Source of the DNA: Phycisphaeraceae bacterium
Lineage (GTDB): Bacteria > Planctomycetota > Phycisphaerae > Phycisphaerales > UBA1924
Assembly (NCBI GenBank): GCA_020639155.1
Contig: JACKHF010000001.1
Span: 1,364,001-1,428,000, forward strand
Length of the DNA stretch: 64,000 nt
Reading direction: 5' to 3'
The notes below the pieces were generated by a model. That model was not told the DNA's origin. It was given only the letters and a program-made list of their open reading frames with translations, and did not search any database. Every line of letters starts with the position of its first letter. Position 1 is the first letter of the stretch. Made by a program: the position numbers and the translations under genes. This document shows, in pieces, positions 1 through 9,057 of the stretch.

Positions 1-406
1 CAAGCGCGATCTGTCCGCCGACCTGCTGAAGACGTGTCAGAAGCTCGACGAGCACACCAATGCAAGCCGAGTCCATGTACTCGACATTCTGAAGATCGAG
101 CACGACGTGTGTACAGGTACCGGACGGGCCGCGAAGGTTCTCAAGAAGCTCGGCAACGCACGCGGAAGCTTCCGGTCCGGAAAGTGTTCGTGCTGTGAGT
201 GTCGCGACAAGTGTCTCGCCGAGTCTGTCGTAGGTTGCGAGCGAGCGTTCCTCTCCGGTGGAAGTATCTGGTGTTGAGACGCTGCTGGAATACATTTCCT
301 TGAGCGCGCCTGCATCAAACTCGGGCTTTGGAGGCGCAGCGTTCCCGGAATGCGCCTGATGCGCGTCATTATCGTTCTCATGCTTTCGGAAGAGTTTTCC
401 AAACAT
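1..406 (-). CDS. STAS-domain anti-anti-sigma factor (partial, 3' end beyond window)
   Basis: The reading frame starts at ATG 406-404, with AGGGAG about 8 nt upstream, and runs off the left edge after 135 residues. Residues 1-50 are a polar linker. From about residue 55 a STAS fold begins, and residues 100-120 hold the diagnostic VVLDLQNVEYMDSACIGVL stretch. In SpoIIAA-type proteins the Ser after the Asp of this stretch (here Ser113) is phosphorylated by an anti-sigma kinase, so this is probably the antagonist of a partner-switching module. No kinase or sigma factor is visible next to it, and a small gene lies 82 nt upstream on the same strand. The domain call is from sequence pattern; the partner is unknown. 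Confidence 0.8.
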   Translation of the reverse strand, partial: MFGKLFRKHENDNDAHQAHSGNAAPPKPEFDAGALKEMYSSSVSTPDTSTGEERSLATYDRLGETLVATLTARTLSGPEASACVAELLENLRGPSGTCTHVVLDLQNVEYMDSACIGVLVELLTRLQQVGGQIAL

Positions 407-487
407 GGTCTTGTCTCCCTGGCAGCCTCGCCTGTCCTCCGATTCGAAGATCGAATTCAAACGGTGTGCAGGCAAGCGTTCCGGGGA

Positions 488-712
488 TCAGTTATTCTGC
501 GCATCCGGACGAGATGGCGCAATCGGTCTCGGCCGCAAAGGTTGTGCGCGCATCCTGCGTGGATCGGTTGGTGTCGCTGCACTCTGAGCACTGGTGCTGA
601 CCGGAGGATCCAGACGCTGCCTGCGAACGGAATCAATCGAGCGGTCGAGGCGCGACAGGATCTCCTTGACGTTCCGGAATGCTTTGTTCTCAGTCCGTTC
701 GTTTACTTCCAT
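488..712 (-). CDS. small hypothetical protein, 74 aa
   Basis: ATG 712-710 is preceded by TGGAG at an 8-nt distance, which supports this start over more upstream ones. The N-terminal half (MEVNERTENKAFRNVKEI onward) is charged and likely helical. The C-terminal half is rich in Pro, Arg and Ala and looks disordered. It precedes the STAS gene on the same strand and may share its transcript, so a role in the same signalling module is possible but unproven. I do not recognise a family. It could still be a spurious frame. Confidence 0.45.
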   Translation of the reverse strand: MEVNERTENKAFRNVKEILSRLDRSIDSVRRQRLDPPVSTSAQSAATPTDPRRMRAQPLRPRPIAPSRPDAQNN

Positions 713-1049
713 GCTGCGCACTCCATTGCTCGCGTTTGTCAGCATACTGATGCGTTGTGGGTTGGTTCTCGGCTGGTCCTCCAACCTGTCAGTGTCACTT
801 CGGTTCGTTTTCAGACCGACTTCTGCGAACTTGCAGGATTGCCGGACGTTTTCGTACATGTTTTTTCATTCCCGGGCAGATGTCCGAGAAACGCCGGGCA
901 CGGCGAGCACAATGCCTCTCTCTCATATGGCCCTGCGGGCACACAATAACATCGGTGCTGCCGTCCCGGCGAGCGTCCGTATACACTCAACGTTTGTCCA
1001 CATGCGATGTGCTTCGTTCCGGCAGTCGCGATGCACACGGAGTCACAGC
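713..1049. other. intergenic region between divergent genes
   Basis: This 337-bp gap separates the leftward small gene/STAS pair from the rightward ABC ATPase gene, so it should hold promoters for both directions. No convincing -35/-10 pair or operator could be picked out by eye. Open frames that extend through it have no recognisable content. Confidence 0.4.
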
Positions 1050-2264
1050 ATGCCCGAGCTTCGGCTCAACGCATTGACCAGGGTTTTTCGCTCGCGCGAA
1101 ACACCCGCACTGGACGGTGTTTCCTTTGTCGCTCCTGATGGCAAATGCACCGCAGTGCTCGGCCCATCCGGGTGTGGCAAAACAACCCTGCTCCGAATCA
1201 TTGCAGGGCTCGAAAAGCAAACTTCAGGCTTGTTCGTGTTCAACCCCACGGATCACACAGGACATCATTCCGATCCGGAGCAGCCGTCCAGTGTTCGGTC
1301 ATTGCCACATACGTACAGGGTTGCAATGGTGTTCCAGACACCCGCACTCTATAAGCATCTGACCGGGAAGAAAAATATCCTGATAGGCGCAAAGCATGCG
1401 CGAAACGGGCAGCCGGACATCGAAACACTTGCAAGGTCACTCGACATATCGCATATTCTTGAGGCTAGGCCAGCACATATGTCGGTGGGTGAGCGTCAGC
1501 GTGTCGCACTTGCCAAAGCTCTCGCATCAAAGCCCGATCTTTTGCTGCTGGATGAGCCGCTCTCATCGCTTGATCCCCATCGCAAACGTGCAGCTATCCA
1601 GCTTGTGCGCACATTGCGTGATGGTGTCGGTCAGCAGTTAAAACTTCCAACAACACTGCTTGTCACCCATGACCAGCACGAAGCAGCGCAACTCGCGCAT
1701 CACATGATTGTGATGCGCAATGGCAGGGTGCAGCAGGAAGGAGTGCCAGCGCACATCTTCAGCCAACCTGCAACATTGTTTGTTGCAAGGTTCGTGGGTG
1801 AACCGCCTATGAATGTGCTGGTTGGTCGCGTAGGAAACGAATCGGGGCACATGGTGTTTTCATGTGATCGTGCTGGAACAGATCCAATCGCTCTTGATCT
1901 ACCAACGATCAAAGATGTCGCTGCCCAACCAGTCGTCTTATGCGTCAGGCCAAACAGGATTGATATCACACCGCTGGAATCCGGACAACTGTGTGCTGTG
2001 GTGCAATCGGCAGCCCATCTTGGTGATCAGATTGAGCTTTGCTGCAAACTGTTGGATATACCTGGGCAAACAATTCCAGATCGTCTCCTCGACGATGTGA
2101 TCCAGCCCGCTGATCTGGGAACATGGACGGTTTGTCTCAACCCCGGAGTCGATGTTCCTGCGTTGGGATCGCGTGTCGGTCTGGGGTTCAAAGCGGAAGA
2201 CGGCCATCTTTTCTCATTGACGAATCCCGAGCAGCCGAGACTGGATTGTGCCACGGGTATGTAA
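1050..2264 (+). CDS. ABC transporter ATP-binding protein (MalK/UgpC/PotA-like)
   Basis: ATG 1050 is chosen because the conserved ABC domain begins right after it and GGAG lies 8 nt upstream; the open frame extends further left without homologous content. The 404-aa protein has Walker A GPSGCGKTT (residues 38-46), a signature with an unusual Val (MSVGERQ, about 144), Walker B LLLLDEPLSSLDP (about 165) and the H-loop VTHDQHEA (about 206). The C-terminal 150 residues look like the TOBE/MOP regulatory region of importers for sugars, polyamines or glycerol phosphate. No permease or binding-protein gene is adjacent, so the substrate cannot be told. It would act at the cytoplasmic face of the inner membrane. 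Confidence 0.88.
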   Translation: MPELRLNALTRVFRSRETPALDGVSFVAPDGKCTAVLGPSGCGKTTLLRIIAGLEKQTSGLFVFNPTDHTGHHSDPEQPSSVRSLPHTYRVAMVFQTPALYKHLTGKKNILIGAKHARNGQPDIETLARSLDISHILEARPAHMSVGERQRVALAKALASKPDLLLLDEPLSSLDPHRKRAAIQLVRTLRDGVGQQLKLPTTLLVTHDQHEAAQLAHHMIVMRNGRVQQEGVPAHIFSQPATLFVARFVGEPPMNVLVGRVGNESGHMVFSCDRAGTDPIALDLPTIKDVAAQPVVLCVRPNRIDITPLESGQLCAVVQSAAHLGDQIELCCKLLDIPGQTIPDRLLDDVIQPADLGTWTVCLNPGVDVPALGSRVGLGFKAEDGHLFSLTNPEQPRLDCATGM

Positions 2265-2347
2265 CATATGTCTCAAAATCACGATTTTATGGTATTTTCA
2301 TCGTTACCCGTCGTGCATGCACATCGCGGTTCGTCTATGCTGACTTT

Positions 2348-3664
2348 GTGTCCATTTTCTCCCAAAGAGCACAATATCGAGTCTCTTCTTGCTGCTGGCG
2401 TAGATTGGCTGCAGCTGTTGCCACGGGACTGTGGTGTTGCAGCATCTGCGCCGGCCAACAGGAACCCGCCGATCCAGTGCAGGTGCCGGCTGCGCCGGGG
2501 CAGCAGCATTTTTCGGCGAAGGTGATCTTTCAGTACGTCAGAATCAATGACGATGTGAAAACAGGTGAGACTGCACGCCAGATTATCGATGAAGTTGATC
2601 GGGTTGATCGTGGTGGCGCAGATTTGCTTGTGCTGGAACTTGGTTGCAATGAAATACGCGATGATCTTGCTGCGCTGATAGCACGCAGGATCGACTCGGT
2701 ATCTGTTCCGATTGTTGCCGTCCTGCGAGATTCACACGACAAACAGTTTGGTGTCAATGCGTTGTTGTTGTCTTTGTGCGCAGATTACGCATGGATCGAC
2801 GAGAATGCCATGCTGCGTGATGATCTGTCGGTGCATCACCGTGAGCTTGCACCCAAAGAGCTTGATCCGGAATCACTCTCGGCACAGATGATGAACATTG
2901 CCTGGACCCGACTTGAAAAGCGAGGCGCCGATCCTGCAGTTGCACAACGGATCTGTGTTCCAGCGGGGACATACTCGCTTGTACGTGCTCCCGATGGTTC
3001 GCTTGTCGGGCAGGATGAGCAGTTGTCTGAGAGTGCAACAGCACAGATGATGACAACTCGCCATGAGCAGGTTGTTCAGCATAGCAGCTCACAGAGCGCT
3101 TCAGCAGACGATTACCTTGTCACACTCTCGTCGGCACAAGTTGTTGCGCTGCACTTTGCGCGATATGTACCCCGCAGTGACTATTTACTCGAACGCGAGA
3201 TCCTTGATGCGTTTGGTGCATACGACAGCGATGATCCGAGTGTGATGCCCTCGTATCACAACAGGTATACCACCATAATCAAAGAACACTTTGATGAGAT
3301 GAACCGGGAGGCTCGGAAGGTGCTGGACTTTGCTGGCATGATGGCACGAAATGCCAAATCTGATATCAACCACGCTCGGAGTCGTCGTGGCGATGCGGTC
3401 AGGCTGAGCTCCGGCATTATCGAGAAAACCAAGAAGAGCGTCGAGTTCCAGATCACGAGCGCTGAAGAGACGATGAACGGGCTTGAGCAAGGTCTTCTTG
3501 TCTGGCCGGAGATTGTGCGCACTCCGGCACCGGGGCATGCACTTGGTGAGCATGCGACTATGGCGCAGCGAGAGACAGCGTGGCGCAAAGCGGTGTCAGA
3601 CATCCGCAAGGACATCGAGAAGGCTCGTGAAGAACTCGCCGAACTGGTGCGCGAACGACGCTGA
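2348..3664 (+). CDS. hypothetical exported protein with ClpP/NfeD-like domain
   Basis: The frame is open from within the previous gene. GTG 2348 and TTG 2405 are the plausible starts; both put a signal-like stretch (WRRLAAAVATGL...CAG) at the N-terminus, and neither has a clear SD. After the Gln/Pro-rich junction comes an alpha/beta domain (KVIFQYVRINDDV, then DLLVLELGCNEI, then VPIVAVLRDSHD) whose strand-helix order resembles the SppA/NfeD/ClpP fold. The GxSA nucleophile motif of active members is absent, so it would be degenerate. The C-terminal 150 residues are charged and helical, ending in a coiled-coil-like segment. The family assignment is tentative. Confidence 0.6.
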   Translation: MSIFSQRAQYRVSSCCWRRLAAAVATGLWCCSICAGQQEPADPVQVPAAPGQQHFSAKVIFQYVRINDDVKTGETARQIIDEVDRVDRGGADLLVLELGCNEIRDDLAALIARRIDSVSVPIVAVLRDSHDKQFGVNALLLSLCADYAWIDENAMLRDDLSVHHRELAPKELDPESLSAQMMNIAWTRLEKRGADPAVAQRICVPAGTYSLVRAPDGSLVGQDEQLSESATAQMMTTRHEQVVQHSSSQSASADDYLVTLSSAQVVALHFARYVPRSDYLLEREILDAFGAYDSDDPSVMPSYHNRYTTIIKEHFDEMNREARKVLDFAGMMARNAKSDINHARSRRGDAVRLSSGIIEKTKKSVEFQITSAEETMNGLEQGLLVWPEIVRTPAPGHALGEHATMAQRETAWRKAVSDIRKDIEKAREELAELVRERR

Positions 3665-3717
3665 ATGCAAGACCTACCATCGCGTCCGCGTTCGCACACG
3701 TTCGGAGCGATTCCTGC

Positions 3718-4383
3718 ATGAGCCATGATCCCTACGCGAATATAGGTATAGGACCAAGGCAGGACACGGTCCGCCGCAATGCGCAACCTGTGGGGGTGCA
3801 TCACGCCCAGCCTCAATCCATGCAGGACGCAATTGCTGCCCGGTCATTGTTCTGGCTGAACGTGATGAGGGAGATTCTGACCTCGCTTGCTTCAGAGTCG
3901 CTGCGCAGACCACAACTTGAAGCAAGCGATCTGCTGCAGGCAGCAGGCGACGTCGAATCCGTCGAGTATGAAGACGAGGACAACATGTTCGATGGCAGAC
4001 TGGCTGTACTGACGCACGCTGGCGAGCGAATCCCAATTGCCGATGTGCAACCGATTATGACAGCCGGACCGAACACGACTGGAGATGAGCGTGAGCTGAG
4101 CATGACGGTTGAGTGTACTGTGTTCCAGATCACCACGCCGACCGGAGAGATCTTCACACTTCCGCTTGAAGAGATGCGTGGGTTCCACGCACTGACACCC
4201 CAGCTTATGGACCGGATCAAGCAATCTGCGCGTGGCCAGGAGATCGGGGTGTCATCGGACGGGGCAGAGCCGTTCGGGTTTGCTGCGTTTACATCGCTGG
4301 CAAAGAATGCGACAGTTCGACAGCCTGGCAAATCGGGAGAAGTTCCCGAGCACGAGGACAGCAGGTCTGGTGAGAAGAAATAG
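3718..4383 (+). CDS. hypothetical protein, 221 aa
   Basis: ATG 3718 has GGAG about 10 nt upstream. The protein has no signal peptide or membrane segment. The N-terminal half contains a helical stretch around SLFWLNVMREILTSLA. The centre (about 85-160) is beta-rich with alternating hydrophobic residues (LAVLTHAGERIPIADVQPI). The tail is low-complexity and charged, ending EKK. It lies 53 nt after the previous gene on the same strand and may be cotranscribed. No family recognised. Confidence 0.65.
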   Translation: MSHDPYANIGIGPRQDTVRRNAQPVGVHHAQPQSMQDAIAARSLFWLNVMREILTSLASESLRRPQLEASDLLQAAGDVESVEYEDEDNMFDGRLAVLTHAGERIPIADVQPIMTAGPNTTGDERELSMTVECTVFQITTPTGEIFTLPLEEMRGFHALTPQLMDRIKQSARGQEIGVSSDGAEPFGFAAFTSLAKNATVRQPGKSGEVPEHEDSRSGEKK

Positions 4384-4431
4384 GTAAGATACCTGAGAAG
4401 TCCAACTGCTCTCTCTGATGGCTGGTTGCCG

Positions 4432-5505
4432 ATGGTTTTCCGCATGGGAATGCGCCAGCAGACGTTCTTTGGTTTGGTGTGTGCCGTTTCATCATGTGCC
4501 TACGCGCAGTATGGTGCGACGATTGCCGACGGCGGTGCATCGATCGCGAATCGATCCGATGCGTTCCTGCTGATTGGTACTGACGACGGCACAGGCGAGT
4601 GTATTAACCTGCTCTGTCCGGAAGACGCAGGAAGCGCGGGCTACGCCGAGGGGTGGTATTCGCTTGCGTGCGGCACTGCTGTTCGTGCTATGACCCAGGA
4701 CAGGCGCACGGGCAACGTGTATTTCTGCGATGTTGACGGGCTGTATGTCTGGAACATGGTTGATACGCCGATCCGTGTCGGCACGTTGCGTGTGAACACA
4801 ACGACAATCACAATCGTCGCAATGGCTATGCACGAGGGAAAGATCTACGCGACCCGGAACTCAGGCTCGGGCGGATGGCCCGAAGGCCTGTACACGATCA
4901 ATCCCGCGAATGCACAGTGCGAGCTTGTCTGGTCGTACCCAGCAAGCGACTGGGACATCGGCGGGCTCGACTTTGACACAGCCGGGAACCTTTACGGGGT
5001 GAATGACGATCTCACACCAAACGGGCGCGGGCTCTACAGGATCGACTATGTCAACGAGCAGTTCTATCCGGTTGCGTCGTATCCGCCGTTACCCGGCGGT
5101 GGAGACCAGACGGATGTGGATGCGCTCGCGATATGGAACAATGTAGCGTACTTTGTGATCGATCAGCCGGGACTGATCGAACGCTATGACATGATTTCTG
5201 GAACATTTCTGCCGCCTGTCGAAGCTCCATGGACAACATCGCAGACATTCTGCGGTGCCACCTTTGTGCTTGCGCATCCGGGAACGGTTCCATGCGTGAA
5301 CTGCACGCAATCGTGTATCCCGGATTGCGATCGTGATCGCACGCTGACACTGATGGATCACATATGCTGGTGGGAATACTTCCACAACGAGGATCTGCGT
5401 GCCGATTGCGACGGGAATGGCGGCGTTACACTCGACGACTACGTATGCTTCCGAGAGCGGTTCCTTGATGGGTGCCGTGGATTCCCCGCGTACGAACCAA
5501 AGTAA
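4432..5505 (+). CDS. secreted protein with C-terminal dockerin-like motif pair
   Basis: A signal peptide (MRQQTFFGLVCAVSSCAYA, cleavage before QYG) follows any of three close in-frame ATGs (4432, 4444, 4450); 4432 is taken. The mature part looks like a beta-propeller, with repeated GNVYFCDVDGLYVWN-like and GNLYGVND-like blades. The C-terminus has two Asp-rich calcium-loop-like repeats (PDCDRDRTLTLMDHICW and DCDGNGGVTLDDYVCF), each with a Cys after the helix, as in the tails at 23,306-25,036 and 58,570-59,565. Such tails are common in Phycisphaerae exported proteins and resemble type I dockerins. The function is unknown, probably periplasmic or extracellular. Confidence 0.75.
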   Translation: MVFRMGMRQQTFFGLVCAVSSCAYAQYGATIADGGASIANRSDAFLLIGTDDGTGECINLLCPEDAGSAGYAEGWYSLACGTAVRAMTQDRRTGNVYFCDVDGLYVWNMVDTPIRVGTLRVNTTTITIVAMAMHEGKIYATRNSGSGGWPEGLYTINPANAQCELVWSYPASDWDIGGLDFDTAGNLYGVNDDLTPNGRGLYRIDYVNEQFYPVASYPPLPGGGDQTDVDALAIWNNVAYFVIDQPGLIERYDMISGTFLPPVEAPWTTSQTFCGATFVLAHPGTVPCVNCTQSCIPDCDRDRTLTLMDHICWWEYFHNEDLRADCDGNGGVTLDDYVCFRERFLDGCRGFPAYEPK

Positions 5506-5516
5506 GTCGGAAAGGA

Positions 5517-5930
5517 TCAGTTCTGCTCGTTTGATTCGGTTCTGAACTTGCGGGCGCGATCGATGGTTGCGTCGATTGTTGTTTCATCCGGCTGGAGGAC
5601 GTAGTGCCACTTCACGTTTGTCTGGAACGTGAACGGCAGTACAGCTGCGATCAGATCGATGGGCGGATACTCATACAACGGCGCTCGTGCAGTAGCACCG
5701 GTGTGGATCGGTTCGTATCCATCATGACGCAGGCGAACATCGTACTCGCCAAAGTAGGTGAACTCTGTTTGCATGGGTGTTGTGCCAACATCTGTGCCGT
5801 TGAGTTCCACAACCGCGCCCGGCGGCTCGCTTGTGACTGTGATGATGCGCTCAAGACATCCCGTTTGCACCACGCATACCGCAACGCAGCCCAGAGGACC
5901 AAGTACCTTGTGGGCTGCGCTGTGTATCAC
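5517..5930 (-). CDS. PEGA-domain lipoprotein
   Basis: GTG 5930-5928 is the start. It overlaps the TGA of the upstream lptB-like gene in a GTGA arrangement, implying translational coupling. A type II signal peptide ends in a lipobox VQTG-C (Cys25). Residues 28-75 form a PEGA domain (TVTSEPPGAVVELNGTDVG, then a GEYDVRLRHDGY block), a beta-sandwich found in surface-exposed planctomycete proteins. It is 137 aa long. The link to LPS-transport ATPase may be functional or only operonic. Confidence 0.8.
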   Translation of the reverse strand: MIHSAAHKVLGPLGCVAVCVVQTGCLERIITVTSEPPGAVVELNGTDVGTTPMQTEFTYFGEYDVRLRHDGYEPIHTGATARAPLYEYPPIDLIAAVLPFTFQTNVKWHYVLQPDETTIDATIDRARKFRTESNEQN

Positions 5931-6871
5931 TTTGTCTCTCCACGTGTCTGGCTGGCGCGGGTGCGCGGCTTGACGACTTCCGCCCGTGGAGGTGTGATCT
6001 GTGTCGGTGCCGGCTGTGCTGGTGCGGCACCGTTGGACTGTGCGGGATGATGTGTGCCATTCTGTGCTGTCGGATTTGTTCGTGGCTTTGGCGGTGATTG
6101 CGCCGTTGAAGATGTGCTTGTGTTCGAAGTGTCTGTCTGGTCGAACTCGTCGCCTCGGAACATCGATCCGAGATACACGTTGCGCACGCGTTCATCGTTG
6201 ATAAGCGCCTTCGGCGTACCTTCCGCAAAGATCTTGCCGCTGTCGAGGATATACGCGCGGTTGCACACGCGCAGCGTTTGCTGCACGTTGTGATCGGTGA
6301 TGAGGAACGCGATCCCGCCTTCGCACAGTCTGCGGATGATCTTCTGCAGATCCTCGACCGCGATCGGATCGACGCCACTGAACGGCTCGTCGAGCAGGAT
6401 AACCTTCGGTGTAGTAACGAGTGCTCGCGCGATTTCAAGCTTGCGGCGTTCACCACCGGAGCACGTGCGCGCTCGATCGTTTGCTTTGTGTGTTAATCCG
6501 AAACGCTCCAGAAGTTTGGTTGCGCGACGCTTGCGCTCTTTGCGATCAATGGGGAGCGTTTCAAGTATCGCAAGCAGGTTCTGTTCGCACGTCATGCGGC
6601 CGAAGATGCTTGGCTCCTGCGAGAGATATCCCATGCCGAGGCGTGCCCGCTGGAACATGGGCAGGCCCGAGACATCGTGCCCGTCAAAGACCACCTGTCC
6701 GTCATCTGCGTCGATCATGCCGATCGACATGCGGAAGCTGGTGGTCTTGCCTGCACCATTGCGACCGAGCAGGCCGACGATCTCCGCCCGCTCGACGTGG
6801 TAGGACACGTTGTCGACGACGGTCCGACCGCCGAAGGATTTGCGAAGATGGTTTGCCTGTAAAAAGCCCAT
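5927..6871 (-). CDS. lptB: LPS export ABC transporter ATP-binding protein LptB
   Basis: The first 240 residues match the LptB family: GRNGAGKTTSFRMSIGMI (Walker A), LSQEPSIFGRMT (Q-loop region), CSGGERRKLEIARAL (signature), ILLDEPFSGVDPIAV (Walker B) and LITDHNV (H-loop). LptB powers extraction of LPS from the inner membrane together with LptF/G, so it implies an LPS outer membrane. This copy has an extra C-terminal tail of about 75 residues rich in Thr, Ser, Pro, Asn and Gln, ending GETK, which is absent from typical 240-aa LptB and looks disordered. The downstream PEGA lipoprotein overlaps by 4 nt. Confidence 0.9.
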   Translation of the reverse strand: MGFLQANHLRKSFGGRTVVDNVSYHVERAEIVGLLGRNGAGKTTSFRMSIGMIDADDGQVVFDGHDVSGLPMFQRARLGMGYLSQEPSIFGRMTCEQNLLAILETLPIDRKERKRRATKLLERFGLTHKANDRARTCSGGERRKLEIARALVTTPKVILLDEPFSGVDPIAVEDLQKIIRRLCEGGIAFLITDHNVQQTLRVCNRAYILDSGKIFAEGTPKALINDERVRNVYLGSMFRGDEFDQTDTSNTSTSSTAQSPPKPRTNPTAQNGTHHPAQSNGAAPAQPAPTQITPPRAEVVKPRTRASQTRGETK

Positions 6872-7031
6872 GAGTGCCTGTTAGTGTAGATGCTCCGGTG
6901 GGTGAATCTCGAACTGTCAGTGGATTCCAGCCCTATCTATCAGGACTTTGAACGGGAGTTGGCCAGCATTATTGCTGACAGAACATACAACCGGACCCTG
7001 CCAGCCGCTTGTGTGTCTGAAACAATCACCC

Positions 7032-8765
7032 ATGCTGCTCCTGACTGTGCTGGAAGGCCCCGATCGCGGGCGACGATTCGAACTGCCCGACGATGAGCCC
7101 CAACTCATCGGCCGGTCCAGTGAGGCATTGCCGCTGTCCGACTCCACCGTCTCACGCCGACACGCCGAACTCACGCCGGACAACGGCGACTGGTGGGTGC
7201 GTGATCTGAAGTCGCAGAATGGCACACAGATCAATGGCGTCAGAGTTGACGTACGCACCAAGCTTCGTGCTGGCGATCACATCCGGTGTGGTTCGACCCT
7301 CATGCTCTTTGGCAAGGAGGACACCGACGAACGTAACTTCATCAAACTGCTGAAGCAATCGCAGATGGACTCGACTATCGAGAGCACGTTGTCATCAACA
7401 CCTCGCTCGGGCATGTCGCTGGCAATGCCCGTTTCGTCCGAGCGCGCAGCAGAGCACCTGCGCATCATCTACACGCTCACGCAGCAGACATCAGCGTCGC
7501 TCGACCAGAAGGAACTGCTCGGAAAAGCAATGGATCTGATCTTTGCTGAGTTCCGCCCGGAGCGCGGGTTTATCCTGCTCGGTGGTGTTGTGCCGGAAGA
7601 AGGATTGAAGCCAACGATCGTGCGATTTGCAATCCCAACACTTGAGAACGCAAAGGAGCAGGAAGACATCTCTATCCGTGTGAGCAGGACGATCCTGCAG
7701 CATGCAGTGCGCACAGGTCAGGGTGTACTGTCAACAAACGCGATGCGCGATCCGCGTTTTTCCGCAGGTGATTCTGTGCGAAAACTCGGGATCCAGTCTG
7801 CGATTTGCTCACCGATCGTGCATGGCAGGCGCACGTTTGGTGCAATCTATATCGATCGTTCCATTGCGACGACACCGTTTACCGAAGAGCAGCTTGCGCT
7901 GCTCAACGCGCTCGGCCAGCACATTGGTCTCGCGATGGAAACAGCGCAGTTGCTCAACGAGACACTGCAGTCAGAGCGTCTTGTTGCGATTGGGAACACT
8001 GTTGCGTCGTTGTCGCACTCCATCAAGAACATCCTGCAGGGTTTGCGTGGCGGTGCGGATGTCGTCGGCATGGGGCTTGAGAAGAACAACATTGGCGTGG
8101 CTCGCGATGGCTGGGACATCCTCAAGCGAAATCTCGACCGCATCGTCGGGCTGACCATGAACATGCTCGCGTTCTCGCGTGAGCGTTCGATCGAGCCGGA
8201 ACTGGCGCAGGTCGGACCAATTGTTGAGGAGTGTGTGCAGTTGCTCGAACTGCAGTGCGCCAGCTTCGACATCGCGCTCATGACTGATATCGAGCAGGAA
8301 ATCCCGCCGATCCCGATTGATCGGAGTCTGATCCATCAAGCGGTGATGAATCTTGTGACCAACGCGGTCGAAGCGGTGCGCTCGCACGACGCACTCGAAG
8401 GCACGCAGAAGTCTGTAACGGTATCGGTGTCGTATCACCCCGCGGGTTCGCGAGGCGAGAACGCACCAGCTGTCGTGCAGATTACCGTTATCGATACCGG
8501 CCCTGGTATTCCCACGGATCGTCAGCAGCGGGTATTCCTCCCGTTCCAGACGACCAAGGGCACCAAGGGCACGGGCCTGGGCCTTGCGGTGACGCGCCGG
8601 ATTGTCGAAGAGCATCGCGGCGTGCTGCGTCTTGAGTCAGCGCCAGGCAAAGGCGCAGCGTTCCACATTCTGCTGCCAGCTGATCCGGATACCGCGATCG
8701 ATCCGAGCGCAACAACGATCGCCCAGCAGAGCGCGTTCGGGTTCGGGATTGATCCGCCGTTCTGA
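7032..8765 (+). CDS. FHA-GAF sensor histidine kinase
   Basis: ATG 7032 (MLLLTVLEGPDRG) is the start because the FHA domain begins there; no SD is evident. Residues 1-95 are FHA (GRSSEALPLSDSTVSRRHAEL, NGTQINGVRV), which binds phospho-Thr. Residues about 140-310 form a GAF sensor domain. The kinase core follows: H-box SLSHSIKNILQG (His near 330), N-box AVMNLVTNAVEAV (about 438), G1 DTGPGIP (about 488) and G2 KGTGLGLAV (about 512). There is no membrane segment, so it is cytoplasmic. No response regulator is adjacent. FHA plus GAF plus HATPase suggests crosstalk with Ser/Thr kinases, which abound in planctomycetes. Confidence 0.9.
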   Translation: MLLLTVLEGPDRGRRFELPDDEPQLIGRSSEALPLSDSTVSRRHAELTPDNGDWWVRDLKSQNGTQINGVRVDVRTKLRAGDHIRCGSTLMLFGKEDTDERNFIKLLKQSQMDSTIESTLSSTPRSGMSLAMPVSSERAAEHLRIIYTLTQQTSASLDQKELLGKAMDLIFAEFRPERGFILLGGVVPEEGLKPTIVRFAIPTLENAKEQEDISIRVSRTILQHAVRTGQGVLSTNAMRDPRFSAGDSVRKLGIQSAICSPIVHGRRTFGAIYIDRSIATTPFTEEQLALLNALGQHIGLAMETAQLLNETLQSERLVAIGNTVASLSHSIKNILQGLRGGADVVGMGLEKNNIGVARDGWDILKRNLDRIVGLTMNMLAFSRERSIEPELAQVGPIVEECVQLLELQCASFDIALMTDIEQEIPPIPIDRSLIHQAVMNLVTNAVEAVRSHDALEGTQKSVTVSVSYHPAGSRGENAPAVVQITVIDTGPGIPTDRQQRVFLPFQTTKGTKGTGLGLAVTRRIVEEHRGVLRLESAPGKGAAFHILLPADPDTAIDPSATTIAQQSAFGFGIDPPF

Positions 8766-8800
8766 GTTTCGTGCGAAGCGCGTGTTTGTAGGGAGTTCTG

Positions 8801-9057
8801 TGTCAACCTATCAGGAAGAACTGCTCATTGGATTTGCTGCGTGGATTGCGGTGATTCTCGATCGGATAGACCGTGACGACGAGGAGCCTCTGCCCGATGT
8901 GCTGCGCCCGGTGCACACAACAGCAAAGGCTCGCGAGCGGGAGTTTAAGGATTTTGGCAGATCGCGAGCGGTTTCTTGGATCGATACCGCCATCGCATCG
9001 TTTTCCTGGAGCAGTGCACACAAACTGGATGCCCGTGAGGCCGTCAATAGTGATTGA
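8801..9057 (+). CDS. small hypothetical protein, 85 aa
   Basis: GTG 8801 has AGGGAG 4 nt upstream; GTG 8783 is an in-frame alternative. The sequence (MSTYQEELLIGFAAWIAVIL...) has protein-like composition with an amphipathic N-terminal helix. No family is recognised. Its 3' end overlaps the next frame, so the two could be coupled genes or one gene broken by a frameshift near 9030-9057. Confidence 0.5.

Noticed and set aside
3256..3816. 186-codon minus-strand frame
   Set aside because: Antisense of the 2,348-3,664 gene and of the following start; no domain seen.
5851..6456. 201-codon minus-strand frame overlapping lptB in another frame
   Set aside because: Arg/Ser-rich shadow; lptB motifs are in the other frame.
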